Below, piece by piece: positions 1-7,921 of a stretch of DNA of 64,000 nucleotides (its first letter is position 1; each line of letters starts with the position of its first letter). The notes beneath the pieces were generated by a model. The model did no database searches. It saw only the letters and a program-made list of their open reading frames with translations, and was not told where the DNA came from. The position numbers were made by a program, and so were the translations under genes. This DNA comes from Acidisoma sp035492295 (GTDB taxonomy: Bacteria; Pseudomonadota; Alphaproteobacteria; Acetobacterales; Acetobacteraceae): assembly GCF_035492295.1 (NCBI RefSeq), contig NZ_DATJJK010000198.1, positions 1-64,000 of the forward strand. Direction: 5' to 3'.

Positions 1-746
1 GTTGCCTGCACGGCGCTCGGCAGTAAGTTCATCTTGGGTGAGCCGATGAAACTCGCGACGAAGAGGTTGCGCGGTTGGCGATAGAGTTCGAGCGGCGCGC
101 CGATCTGCTCCACCGCGCCTTTGTTCAACACCGCGATGCGGTCAGCCATGGTCATGGCTTCCACCTGATCATGCGTCACATAGATCATCGTGGCGCCCAG
201 CCGGTCGTGCAGGCCCACCAGTTCGACGCGCATCTGCACGCGTAGTTCGGCGTCGAGATTGGAAAGCGGTTCGTCGAACAGGAACGCTTTCGGCTGCTTC
301 ACGATCGAGCGGCCGATAGCGACGCGCTGGCGCTGACCGCCCGACAACTCCTTCGGCCGACGTTCCAGCAGATGGCCGATCTGGAGGATCGCGGCGGCCT
401 CGGTGACACGTTTCGCGATTTCCTCCTTCGGCACCTCGGCCACTTTGAGTCCGAAAGCGATGTTTTCGCGCACCGTCATATGCGGATAGAGGGCGTAGGA
501 TTGGAACACCATGGAAACGCCGCGGCGGGCCGGCGGCCAGCGCGTCACGTCGTCGCCGCCGATCAGGATACGGCCGGCGCTCGGTTTCTCGAGGCCCGCG
601 ATGCTGCGCAGCAGCGTGGTCTTGCCGCAGCCGGAGGGACCTACGAAGACCATGAATTCCCCGTGGCGAATCTGCATCGAAATGTCGTTCAGAACCTGGG
701 TCTCGCCGAAGGTCTTATGCAGGCGTTCGATGCCGACTTCAGCCAT
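1..746 (-). CDS. Sugar ABC transporter ATP-binding protein (MalK/UgpC class), 3' end outside window
   Basis: ATPase that would power import by the binding protein and permeases encoded divergently at 947-4104. About 248 residues are visible; the C-terminal regulatory half lies beyond position 1. Seen: Walker A GPSGCGKTT (residues 36-44), Q-loop FQSYALYPHM, ABC signature LSGGQRQR (134-141), Walker B FLFDEP (155-160), D-loop SNLD and switch-region H in YVTHDQVEAM. These are the hallmarks of the MalK/UgpC/MsmK group. The ATG at 746 follows a GGGAGGA ribosome site at good spacing. It is cytoplasmic and membrane-associated. The transported sugar cannot be read from the sequence. Confidence 0.95.
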   Translation of the reverse strand, partial: MAEVGIERLHKTFGETQVLNDISMQIRHGEFMVFVGPSGCGKTTLLRSIAGLEKPSAGRILIGGDDVTRWPPARRGVSMVFQSYALYPHMTVRENIAFGLKVAEVPKEEIAKRVTEAAAILQIGHLLERRPKELSGGQRQRVAIGRSIVKQPKAFLFDEPLSNLDAELRVQMRVELVGLHDRLGATMIYVTHDQVEAMTMADRIAVLNKGAVEQIGAPLELYRQPRNLFVASFIGSPKMNLLPSAVQA

Positions 747-784
747 TCAATCCTCCCTTCGGGTATCTTACCGAAACGGTCCGG

Positions 785-834
785 TTGACACTCTTGCTGC
801 CGCTCCCTTACAGGATTGTGTTACGGATAACAAT
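785..834 (+). promoter_or_regulatory. Promoter with lac-operator-like palindrome for the sugar importer
   Basis: TTGACA (785-790) and TTACAG (808-813) are separated by 17 bp, a plausible sigma-70-type promoter reading toward the binding-protein gene. Just downstream is a palindrome with arms ATTGT (815-819) and ACAAT (830-834), with an inner GTTA/TAAC pair. Its right half, GGATAACAATT, is identical to the right half of the E. coli lac operator, but the spacing differs by one base. It is probably the site of a LacI/GntR-like regulator encoded elsewhere. The position over the start region suggests repression. Confidence 0.45.
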
Positions 835-946
835 TCGCCGCGCCCGCGGGAGCGCGCTTCCCCCGACGTCCGGGAAGTGCGGGCGTCGATAACCATCAAA
901 CGACCGAACGCGATCAACGCGTCGGACAAACCGGGGAGGAATGCGC

Positions 947-2299
947 GTGAAAAGCTGGTCTCTAGGTCTCGCGACCGTGGCGGCGCTTTATGCCGGCGTC
1001 GGTCATGCCCATGCATGGTCGCTCAAGGAAGCCTCCGCCCCCTACAAGGGCACGACCATCACCGTGGTCGGTCTCGACCGCCCGAGCTACAAGATCGCGC
1101 AGCAGTTGACGCCCGAATTCGAAAAGGAAACGGGCATCCATGTGCATTGGAACATCTTCCCCTATGAGGACACGCTCAAGGAAGAGACGCTGAACTTCAT
1201 CTCCAACAGCCAGCAGTTCGACGCGATCCTTTCCGACGTCGTCTGGCCGGTGAACTTCGCCGATCCGGGCTGGGTCTTGCCGCTCAGCAAGTTCACGTCG
1301 GATGACAAGCTCGCCGATCCCGATCTCGACCTCAAGGATTTCTTCCCCGTCTGGCTCGCAAGCTTCACGGTAGACAATAAACTCTATGGCCTGCCCTTCG
1401 ATTCCTATGCCGGCCTGCTGTACTACAACAAGTCGATGCTGAAGGCGGCCGGGTTCGACAAGCCGCCCGCCAGCTGGGACGAGCTCGAGAACACCTATCT
1501 GCCGAAGCTCTCCGACAAGTCCAAGGGTGTCTGGGGCTATGCGTTGCAATCGGCCCGCGGCGAGACGCAGACGGCCGATGCCTTCGCCCGTTTCCTCTGG
1601 CCATGGGGCGGCCGCTTCATCGACTATGACAACAAGACGATTTCGGTGAACGCACCCAATTCGGTCGCCGGCATCACCTTCCGTCAGAGCCTGCTGAAAT
1701 ACATGCCCGACGGCATCGTCTCCGACGATCACAGTCAGGTCGTGCAACTCTTCGCGCAGAAGAAGGTTGCCATGATCACCGAATGGTCGGCCTTCTACCC
1801 GACGCTCGCCGCCTCCAACCTCGGTGACGATCTCGGCATCGCTCCCGAGCCCAAGGGTCCCAAGGGCGGCTACTCGGCCTTCGGCGGCTTCGCCTATATG
1901 GTGAGTTCGCAGATCAACAAGAAGCACCAGGACGCAACGTATTTGTTCATCCAATGGCTAACCTCGAAGGCAATGGCCAAACCGCTGATCGAGGGCGGTG
2001 CGGTGGTCGCGCGGCAGAGCGCGGACGAGGATTCCTCCGTCCAGGCCAAGTTCCCGAACCTGGCGCCGATGGTCGACACCTGGGAGCACTCCACTGTGCC
2101 CGACTGGCGGCCGCAGCTCGGTTGCTACCCGCGCTTCTCGGACATCGTCTCCGACTGGGGTTCGCGTATCGAGCTTGGCCAGGTCGCGGTGCAGGCCGGT
2201 CTCGACAGCATGGAGAAGGATCTCACCGGCTACATGAAATCCTCGAATTGCTGGGGCAAGATCAACAACCCCGAAGCGGCGATGGCGCAATATAAGTAA
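947..2299 (+). CDS. Extracellular solute-binding protein of a sugar ABC importer
   Basis: Periplasmic binding protein (MalE-like, family 1) that would deliver a carbohydrate to the permeases encoded just downstream. A signal peptide of about 23 residues ends in AHA. The mature part begins with a strand (ITVVGLDRPS) and the 'FEKETGIHVHW' motif typical of this fold. An ATG at 941 lies in frame, but the GGAGG ribosome site (935-939) is only one base from it and seven bases from the GTG at 947, so I choose GTG, giving 450 residues. It is first of a plus-strand operon and divergent from its ATPase gene. The substrate is unknown; a sugar or polyol is likely from the neighbouring oxidoreductase. Confidence 0.9.
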   Translation: MKSWSLGLATVAALYAGVGHAHAWSLKEASAPYKGTTITVVGLDRPSYKIAQQLTPEFEKETGIHVHWNIFPYEDTLKEETLNFISNSQQFDAILSDVVWPVNFADPGWVLPLSKFTSDDKLADPDLDLKDFFPVWLASFTVDNKLYGLPFDSYAGLLYYNKSMLKAAGFDKPPASWDELENTYLPKLSDKSKGVWGYALQSARGETQTADAFARFLWPWGGRFIDYDNKTISVNAPNSVAGITFRQSLLKYMPDGIVSDDHSQVVQLFAQKKVAMITEWSAFYPTLAASNLGDDLGIAPEPKGPKGGYSAFGGFAYMVSSQINKKHQDATYLFIQWLTSKAMAKPLIEGGAVVARQSADEDSSVQAKFPNLAPMVDTWEHSTVPDWRPQLGCYPRFSDIVSDWGSRIELGQVAVQAGLDSMEKDLTGYMKSSNCWGKINNPEAAMAQYK

Positions 2300-2353
2300 G
2301 GACGGTCAACGGATACCGACGACCCGATCCAAGACGGCGCGCGGAGTTTCAGG

Positions 2354-3274
2354 ATGAGTGACAGAGTGCAAGACCGCGCGCCGCCCATGGCTGTTGCTCC
2401 ACCCAGCTGGCGTGAGAAGATGGAGCCTTGGTTCTTCATCCTTCCTTCCGTCATCCTGTTGCTGGCGATCGGCCTCTATCCCGTCATCTACACGCTGGTC
2501 GCCTCGCTTCAGTCCTGGGTGATGGGCATGGGGCCGCCGAGCTTCGGCGGCCTGCAAAACTATGCCCACGCCTTCACCTCCAGCGATTTCGGCCATTCAG
2601 TGCTGCGCACCCTGGTGCTGATCGTCATCACGCTGCCGATCGAACTCGCGCTCGGGATGATGATCGCGCTCGCGCTCGACTCTCAGAATTTCCTGGTTCT
2701 GCGGCGCCTGCTGCAAATTTGCCTGGTCATCCCGATCGCCATCACGCCGTCCGTCGTCGGCCTGCTCACTCAGCTCATGTTCAACCAGCAGCTCGGCATC
2801 ATCAATCACCTGCTGGGTTATATCGGCATTCCCGCGCTTGACTGGCTGGGCCGGCCACTCTCGGCCTATACGACCGTGCTCATTGTCCAGATCTGGGAAT
2901 GGACACCCTTCGTCGCCCTTGTCCTTTCGGCCGCTCTCTCCACCGTGCCGCAGGACATCGACGAGGCAGCCGTACTCGAAACCGAGCGCTGGTGGCCGCG
3001 CTTCCGCTCCATTCAGCTGCCCTTCATGTGGCCCGGCATCACCGCGGCCCTCGTCTTCCAGACCGCCTTCACGATCAAGGAATTCGACATGATCTATACG
3101 ATCGAGAAAGGAGGCCCGGGGACCGCCACGGAAACGGCGGTCATGCAGATCGAGCGTATGGCCTTCCGTGGTTTCGACGTGGGTCTGGCCGCCGCGGAAT
3201 CGATCCTCATGCTGGTGCTGTCGATCCTGCTGGCCCGCATCTATATCCGCGTCTTCTACCGGGAGATGGACTGA
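2354..3274 (+). CDS. Sugar ABC transporter permease (MalF/UgpA class)
   Basis: Inner-membrane permease of 306 residues. The N-terminus is cytoplasmic and followed by a hydrophobic helix (WFFILPSVILLLAIGLYPVI). The cytoplasmic EAA loop that docks onto the ATPase is visible around residues 204-225 (EAAVLETERWWPRF...LP). Length and helix pattern match the MalF/UgpA group. It lies 54 bp after the binding-protein gene and its stop overlaps the ATG of the next permease by one base (TGATG), so the two are translationally coupled. Confidence 0.92.
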   Translation: MSDRVQDRAPPMAVAPPSWREKMEPWFFILPSVILLLAIGLYPVIYTLVASLQSWVMGMGPPSFGGLQNYAHAFTSSDFGHSVLRTLVLIVITLPIELALGMMIALALDSQNFLVLRRLLQICLVIPIAITPSVVGLLTQLMFNQQLGIINHLLGYIGIPALDWLGRPLSAYTTVLIVQIWEWTPFVALVLSAALSTVPQDIDEAAVLETERWWPRFRSIQLPFMWPGITAALVFQTAFTIKEFDMIYTIEKGGPGTATETAVMQIERMAFRGFDVGLAAAESILMLVLSILLARIYIRVFYREMD

Positions 3275-4104
3275 TGTCCGATCTGCGCGCGCCGCTGCTC
3301 CGCCTGCTGCAAGCGGTCGGTCTCGTCGTCACGCTGCTCCTCATCCTCTTTCCGCTCTACTGGATGGTCACGGCCTCGCTGAAGACGGAGAACGACCTCT
3401 TCTCCATGCCGCCGAAATGGTTCTTCGCGCCGACCCTCGCCGCCTATGCGGATGCGATCGAGAACACCGAGGTGCTGGGCAATCTGCTCAATTCGGTACT
3501 GGTGACCGTCTCGGCCGTGGCGCTCGGCCTGCTGGTGGGCGCCCCCGCTGCCTATGGCATTGCGCGCTACCGATTCCGCGGCCGGCGCGACGTCTGGTTC
3601 TGGTACGTCACGAACTGGATGCTGGTGCCGGTGGTGGTGCTCATCCCCTTCTACCTCACCGCCTCCTGGCTCGGCCTGATCAACAACCCCGTGGTGCTGA
3701 TCCTGGTCTACCAGGTCTTCATCGTGCCGCTGGTCGTCTGGCTGCTGGTGGACCAGTTCAGCGCGGTGCCGGTGGCGCTGGAGGAGGCGGCCCAGCTCGA
3801 CGGGCTGAGCCGGGTGAAGATCTTCCTCAAAATCTCCCTGCCGCTGGTCAAGCCCGGCATCGCGGTCGCCGCCATCCTCTCAGGCATCTTTGCCTGGAAC
3901 GACATGCTCTATGCCTTCATCCTGACGCCCTCACCCGATGCCCGCACGGCACCGACCGTCGTGCTGAACTATCTCGGCGGCTATGTCATCCCCTGGCCGC
4001 AGGTGATGGCGACGTCCACCATGGTCTGCGCGCCTGTGATCATCGGCGGCATCATTGTCCACAAATACATCGCCCGGGGCCTCACCATGGGTGCGGTGAA
4101 ATAA
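3274..4104 (+). CDS. Sugar ABC transporter permease (MalG/UgpE class)
   Basis: Second permease of the importer, 276 residues. It has the family's first helix (LVVTLLLILFPLYWMVTASL), the following 'KTENDLFSMPPKWFF' loop and an EAA loop at about 170-190 (EEAAQLDGLSRVKIF). The start at 3274 shares a base with the previous stop codon. A longer open frame upstream of 3274 exists but would lie inside the other permease and lacks family similarity, so it is not used. Last gene of the operon. Confidence 0.92.
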   Translation: MSDLRAPLLRLLQAVGLVVTLLLILFPLYWMVTASLKTENDLFSMPPKWFFAPTLAAYADAIENTEVLGNLLNSVLVTVSAVALGLLVGAPAAYGIARYRFRGRRDVWFWYVTNWMLVPVVVLIPFYLTASWLGLINNPVVLILVYQVFIVPLVVWLLVDQFSAVPVALEEAAQLDGLSRVKIFLKISLPLVKPGIAVAAILSGIFAWNDMLYAFILTPSPDARTAPTVVLNYLGGYVIPWPQVMATSTMVCAPVIIGGIIVHKYIARGLTMGAVK

Positions 4105-4124
4105 CCGTCGAAGCTAGAAAAGGA

Positions 4125-4177
4125 CCTGATTCACGGTTTGGACGAACCGCCATCGCGCTTCATCCAAACCGATCAGG
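4125..4177. terminator. Bulged hairpin between convergent genes
   Basis: CCTGAT (4125-4130) and CGGTTTGGA (4134-4142) pair with TCCAAACCG (4163-4171) and ATCAGG (4172-4177), giving 15 pairs with a three-base bulge. It fills the gap between the convergent permease and aldolase genes. There is no U-run, so it may be a processing or Rho-assisted end. Confidence 0.5.
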
Positions 4178-4180
4178 CCC

Positions 4181-5257
4181 TCAGCGATTGCCGAAGCGCG
4201 CGGCAGCGGAAATGAAGTCCTCCACCGCCTGTCGCTCGGTTGCATAGGAGGTGACGAGACGGATCACCGCCTGCTCACCGCCGACCCGGCCTGTCCAGCG
4301 GTAGAAGCCGAAGCCCTCCGCCTCCAGCGCTGTCACAACCCCTTCCGGCATGACCACGAAGAGTTCGTTCGCCTGCACGGCATGCAGCATGGAGACGCCG
4401 GGTACAGCGCCGAGCCCTTCCGAAAGCCGCGCGGCTTGCGCATTGGCGTGGCGCGCATGGCGCAGCCAGAGATCGTCTTCCAGATAGGCGAGCAGCTGGG
4501 CGCTCATGAAGCGCTGCTTGGACCAGAGATGGGCTGCCCGCTTGCGCCGCTCAGCAAAGCCGCGCGCGCGGGCGCGGTCGAAGAAGATCACGGCTTCAGC
4601 CGCCATGGCCCCATTTTTGGTGGCGCCGAAGGAGAGCGCGGTCACGCCGGCCCGCCAGGTCATCTCCGCCGGCGAGCAGCCGAGATGGACGAGGGCATTG
4701 GCGAAGCGGGCGCCATCCATGTGGAGCGCGATGCCCTGGTTCCTCGTCGCGGCACCGAGGTCGCGCAGTTCCTCCAGCCCGTAGACAGCACCCCATTCCG
4801 TGGACTGGGTGATGCTGACGGCATGGGGCTGCATGTAATGCACACCCATCGCCCGCGCATGGTTCACCGGGCCCTCGAGTTGCTCAACCGTGAGCCGCCC
4901 GTCCTCGGTTGGCAGCCCCACGAGCTTGGCGCCGCCCGTGAAGAATTCGGGCGCACCGCATTCGTCGGTGTTGATATGCGCCTCTTCGGCGCAGAGCACG
5001 CTGCCGTAAGGCGGCACCAGCGTGCTCAGCGCGAGGGCATTCGCGGCGGTGCCGGTCGCCACCGGGAAGACCACGAGATCGGTCTCAAAGATGACCGCCA
5101 AACGGTCTGTCAGGCGGTCGGTCCAGGTATCGCCGCCATAGGAGGAGACGTTGCCTTCGTTGGCGGCAGCGACTGCCGCCATGATTTCAGGCGCAATGGG
5201 CGCCACATTGTCGCTGCAGAAATTCCAGGCGCTCTTAATCGGGATCGGGCCAGCCAC
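4181..5257 (-). CDS. Low-specificity threonine aldolase-family PLP enzyme
   Basis: Beta-eliminating lyase/threonine aldolase family, 358 residues, probably cleaving a beta-hydroxy amino acid to glycine and an aldehyde. The cofactor-binding Asp is in HMDGARF (D181) and the Schiff-base Lys in SFGATKNG (K214). The N-terminal 'SDNVAPIAPEI' and 'SYGGD' are typical of the family. The start is GTG at 5257, preceded by AGGAG at about eight bases. It is convergent with the sugar importer and divergent from the Gfo/Idh gene, so its link to either is uncertain. Substrate specificity is not readable. Confidence 0.88.
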   Translation of the reverse strand: MAGPIPIKSAWNFCSDNVAPIAPEIMAAVAAANEGNVSSYGGDTWTDRLTDRLAVIFETDLVVFPVATGTAANALALSTLVPPYGSVLCAEEAHINTDECGAPEFFTGGAKLVGLPTEDGRLTVEQLEGPVNHARAMGVHYMQPHAVSITQSTEWGAVYGLEELRDLGAATRNQGIALHMDGARFANALVHLGCSPAEMTWRAGVTALSFGATKNGAMAAEAVIFFDRARARGFAERRKRAAHLWSKQRFMSAQLLAYLEDDLWLRHARHANAQAARLSEGLGAVPGVSMLHAVQANELFVVMPEGVVTALEAEGFGFYRWTGRVGGEQAVIRLVTSYATERQAVEDFISAAARFGNR

Positions 5258-5376
5258 GGCAGAGTCTCCTACTGAAGAAAGTCACCTTTGCCATGGGTGG
5301 AGGCATTTCCCAAATGCACATGACCGGCGGCCCGGGACGTGGCAATATCGATCAGACGTTCCAGGACACCAAAAAT

Positions 5377-6498
5377 ATGAAACAAAAACTTCGTATCGGC
5401 CTCGTGGGTTCCGGCTTCATGGGCCGCACCCATGCACTGGGCTTTCGCGCCGTCGGCGGTGTCTTCGACCTGCCCCTAGAACCTAGCCTCGAACTGCTCG
5501 CCGATATCAGCCAAGAGGCCGCCGAAACGGCCGCCTCCCGTTTCGGCTTTGCCCGCGCCACGGGAGACTGGCAGGCGCTGGTTGCCGATCCGGCAGTCGA
5601 TGTGGTGGACATCACGGCGCCGAACAAGCTGCATGCACCGATCGCGCTCGCCGCCCTGGCGCTTGGCAAGCCGGTCTATTGCGAGAAGCCGCTCGCCCCC
5701 ACGGCGGAGGACGCCTTCGCCATGGTCCAGGCCGCGGAACGCGCCGGCGTCGTGACGCAAGTGGGCTTCAACTACATCTGCAATCCCATCCTCGCTTTGG
5801 CGCGGGAGATGATCGAGGCCGGGGAACTCGGACAGATCTGGGGGTTTCGCGGCATCCATGCGGAGGATTTCATGATCGACCGCCGCACGCCCTGGACTTG
5901 GCGGCTGGACCCTGCAGGCGGCGCCGGCGCCATTGCCGACATCGGCAGCCACATCATCGGCATCGCGCGATTCCTCCTTGGCCCCATCGCGGCACTTGCC
6001 GCCGACGTCGAGACGGTCATCGGCGAAAGGCCCCTGCCCGGCCAGCCAGACGCGCGCCGCGCCGTCGCGGTCGATGACCAGGCAAGGCTGCTGGTGCGTT
6101 TCGCCCGGGGCTGCCGGGGCACGATCGAGACCAGCTGGCTGTCTTCCGGGCGACAGATGCAGCTGGAATTCGAGGTCATCGGTGAAAAGGGCGCACTCGT
6201 CTTCAGTCAGGAGCGGTTCAACGAACTCCGCTACTACAAGGTGGAGCCGGATCGGAGCCGCAACGGCTTCCGGACCATCCTGGCCGGCCCGGAACATCCG
6301 CCCTATGGCGCGTTCTGCATCGCCGGCGGCCATCAGATCGGCTTCAACGATCTCAAGGTCATCGAAATTCGGAATTTTCTTGCGGCCCTCGCGGGCGGTC
6401 CGAAACCCTTCGCCGATTTCCGCGAAGCCTATGAAGTGCAGCGGGTGATCGACGCCGCCCTGCTTTCGGGGCGCGAGGAGCGCTGGGTGCGGCTTTAA
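5377..6498 (+). CDS. Gfo/Idh/MocA-family oxidoreductase
   Basis: NAD(P)-dependent sugar or polyol dehydrogenase-like protein, 373 residues. The Rossmann motif GSGFMG is at 11-16, the family motif CEKP at 102-105 (its Lys is catalytic in characterised members), and the typical 'DIGSH' dimer/substrate-domain motif follows. An earlier in-frame ATG at 5293 would add 28 residues without family similarity. The ATG at 5377 starts directly before the first Rossmann strand and has AGGA ten bases upstream. It could oxidise the sugar brought in by the 947-4104 importer, or act on an inositol isomer; this is inference from position only. Confidence 0.88.
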   Translation: MKQKLRIGLVGSGFMGRTHALGFRAVGGVFDLPLEPSLELLADISQEAAETAASRFGFARATGDWQALVADPAVDVVDITAPNKLHAPIALAALALGKPVYCEKPLAPTAEDAFAMVQAAERAGVVTQVGFNYICNPILALAREMIEAGELGQIWGFRGIHAEDFMIDRRTPWTWRLDPAGGAGAIADIGSHIIGIARFLLGPIAALAADVETVIGERPLPGQPDARRAVAVDDQARLLVRFARGCRGTIETSWLSSGRQMQLEFEVIGEKGALVFSQERFNELRYYKVEPDRSRNGFRTILAGPEHPPYGAFCIAGGHQIGFNDLKVIEIRNFLAALAGGPKPFADFREAYEVQRVIDAALLSGREERWVRL

Positions 6499-6522
6499 GA
6501 GCCGATACCCGGCGTGGGAAGG

Positions 6523-6663
6523 CTACCCACTAATACCGTGGTAATGGAGCGCAATCCAAATCATGAGAGCCAGGAAGGCGATCATGGCGATTGGCGTTAT
6601 CAATCGCCCGAGCTTCGCGTCGGCCAATTGCCTTTTCTGGATGGCGAGGTCTTCCTCGTCCAC
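6523..6663 (-). CDS. Small single-span membrane protein
   Basis: A 46-residue reading frame starting at GTG (6663), with a GAGGA ribosome site about eight bases upstream. The N-terminal half is charged and polar (DEEDLAIQKRQLADAKLGR) and is followed by one clear hydrophobic segment of about 19 residues (residues 22-40), then a short tail ending at TAG 6523-6525. This is the pattern of a single-span inner-membrane peptide with an N-terminal cytoplasmic helix. It is convergent with the Gfo/Idh gene, only 24 bp apart. I recognise no family. The strong ribosome site and clean helix favour a real gene. Confidence 0.6.
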   Translation of the reverse strand: MDEEDLAIQKRQLADAKLGRLITPIAMIAFLALMIWIALHYHGISG

Positions 6664-6683
6664 GGCGGTTCCTCTTCAAAAGG

Positions 6684-6705
6684 CCGCTAAAAACTGCGGT
6701 TTTTT
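6684..6705 (+). terminator. Possible weak intrinsic terminator
   Basis: A short CCGC/GCGG stem (6684-6687, 6696-6699) with an eight-base loop is followed by six T (6700-6705). It lies 180 bp past the Gfo/Idh stop and upstream of the small minus-strand gene. The stem is too short to be convincing. Confidence 0.25.
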
Positions 6706-6804
6706 GTTCTCCATGCATTTGGCGGTCGGTTAATGGGCAAAGTCAATTATCACTTCGGCTAGGCCTGAACCTGGCCTCAGATGACTAGCCCGGGGTTCGG
6801 GCAC

Positions 6805-6840
6805 GCGAACACCCCGGGGAAGCATCCCCGGGGTGTTCGC
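6805..6840. terminator. Perfect 15-bp hairpin after the sugar-binding protein gene
   Basis: GCGAACACCCCGGGG (6805-6819) is repeated as its exact reverse complement at 6826-6840 around a six-base loop. It begins 12 bp past the stop of the minus-strand binding-protein gene. No U-run follows, so it may protect the mRNA 3' end or act with Rho rather than as a classical intrinsic terminator. Confidence 0.7.
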
Positions 6841-6851
6841 ATCCGGCGAGG

Positions 6852-7814
6852 TTACTTCGTCGCCTGGGTCGGGTCCCAGCCCCCATAGCTGTTGACATTG
6901 TCGATGGTGATCAGGGTCGGCGGCAGCAGCACCACTTTGGAGGGGGGCGCCTTGCCGTTGACGATATCCACCGCATAGGCATAGGCCTTGGCCGCCATGC
7001 CGTAGGGGTCCTGCGCCGCAGAGGCCTTGATCAGACCATCCTTGTTCTTGATTTCCGGTACGATATCGGGCGCGCCGTCCACCGAGGTGATGAAGAACTC
7101 CTTGCGGTTCTGCTGCTTGGCCGCCAGTTCGAAACCGATCGCCGTCGGGTCGTTGATCGCGAAAACAGCGTCGATCTTCGAATAGCGGGTCAGCAGGCTT
7201 TGCCCCACGGCGAAGCCGCCATCGCGCGAACCCATGGCGTTCTGGTTGTCGGACAGGATCTTGATGCCCGGATTGGCCTTCAGCACCTTCTCGCAGCCAT
7301 TGACGCGGTCGATGACGGAAGACACCTGCGGGCCGTTGACGATGACGACGTTGCCGGTCTTGTTCGGCAGATGATCGACGATGTACTGGCAGGATTCCTG
7401 ACCGGCCTGAACGTTGTCGGTCATCACCGTCACATCCGCGCCCGTCGCCGCGACGTCGAAGGCGCCGATGGCGATACCCGCGTTATGCGCCTTCATCAGC
7501 GCCGGGGCGATCGCCACCGGGTCGGCCGCATTGACCATGATGACCTGCGCGCCAGCCGCGATGAAATTGTCGATCTGCGTGAACTGCTTGTTGAGATCGT
7601 AGTCGGAGGAGACCGCGGTGATCTTGGCACCCGGGGTGATCTCCTTGGCCTTGGCGATGATGCCCTTGTCGGTCGCGGCGAAATAGGGGTTGCCGAGCGA
7701 GCCCACGGTGATGCCCACCATGGTGACGTCCTTCGCCATGGCGGCGGAAGAAAGGCCGGCGACCAGGACAGCGCCGAGCGCCACCGCCGACACTCCGTTA
7801 CGTGCAAACTTCAT
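6852..7814 (-). CDS. Periplasmic sugar-binding protein (RbsB-like) of an ABC importer
   Basis: Periplasmic binding protein, type 1 fold (RbsB/inositol-binding class), 320 residues. The signal peptide ends at AMA (residue 27), followed by the first-strand motif VTMVGITVGSLGNPYF and 'GAQVIMVNAADP' and 'FAINDPTAIG' segments typical of the family. An ATG 39 bases upstream is in frame, but the ATG at 7814 directly precedes the signal peptide and has GAGGA at proper spacing. It is last in a three-gene minus-strand set (ATPase, permease, binding protein). Adjacency to the iol genes suggests an inositol or related polyol; this is inference. Confidence 0.92.
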   Translation of the reverse strand: MKFARNGVSAVALGAVLVAGLSSAAMAKDVTMVGITVGSLGNPYFAATDKGIIAKAKEITPGAKITAVSSDYDLNKQFTQIDNFIAAGAQVIMVNAADPVAIAPALMKAHNAGIAIGAFDVAATGADVTVMTDNVQAGQESCQYIVDHLPNKTGNVVIVNGPQVSSVIDRVNGCEKVLKANPGIKILSDNQNAMGSRDGGFAVGQSLLTRYSKIDAVFAINDPTAIGFELAAKQQNRKEFFITSVDGAPDIVPEIKNKDGLIKASAAQDPYGMAAKAYAYAVDIVNGKAPPSKVVLLPPTLITIDNVNSYGGWDPTQATK

Positions 7815-7867
7815 TGTCGTTCCTCGTTTTGAATATTGGGAAGCCAGTGGCACTCGCCACCTCTCCT

Positions 7868-7894
7868 CATGCGCGGACCCCGGGCCCGCGCATG
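7868..7894. repeat. Intergenic palindrome between permease and binding-protein genes
   Basis: CATGCGCGG (7868-7876) and CCGCGCATG (7886-7894) form a nine-bp perfect stem. Placed just before the binding-protein gene, it could be a processing or stability hairpin that raises binding-protein mRNA over permease mRNA, a common need in such operons. Confidence 0.5.
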
Positions 7895-7921
7895 CGAAAC
7901 CTCAGCAGAAGGCGCAGCCTT

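Noticed and set aside
815..834. Vector-derived lac operator contamination
   Set aside because: The spacing differs from lacO by one base and the flanking DNA is native coding sequence of the same GC style on both sides.
5293..5376. 28-residue N-terminal extension of the Gfo/Idh protein
   Set aside because: The extension has no family similarity and the ATG at 5377 lies directly before the Rossmann strand with its own ribosome site.
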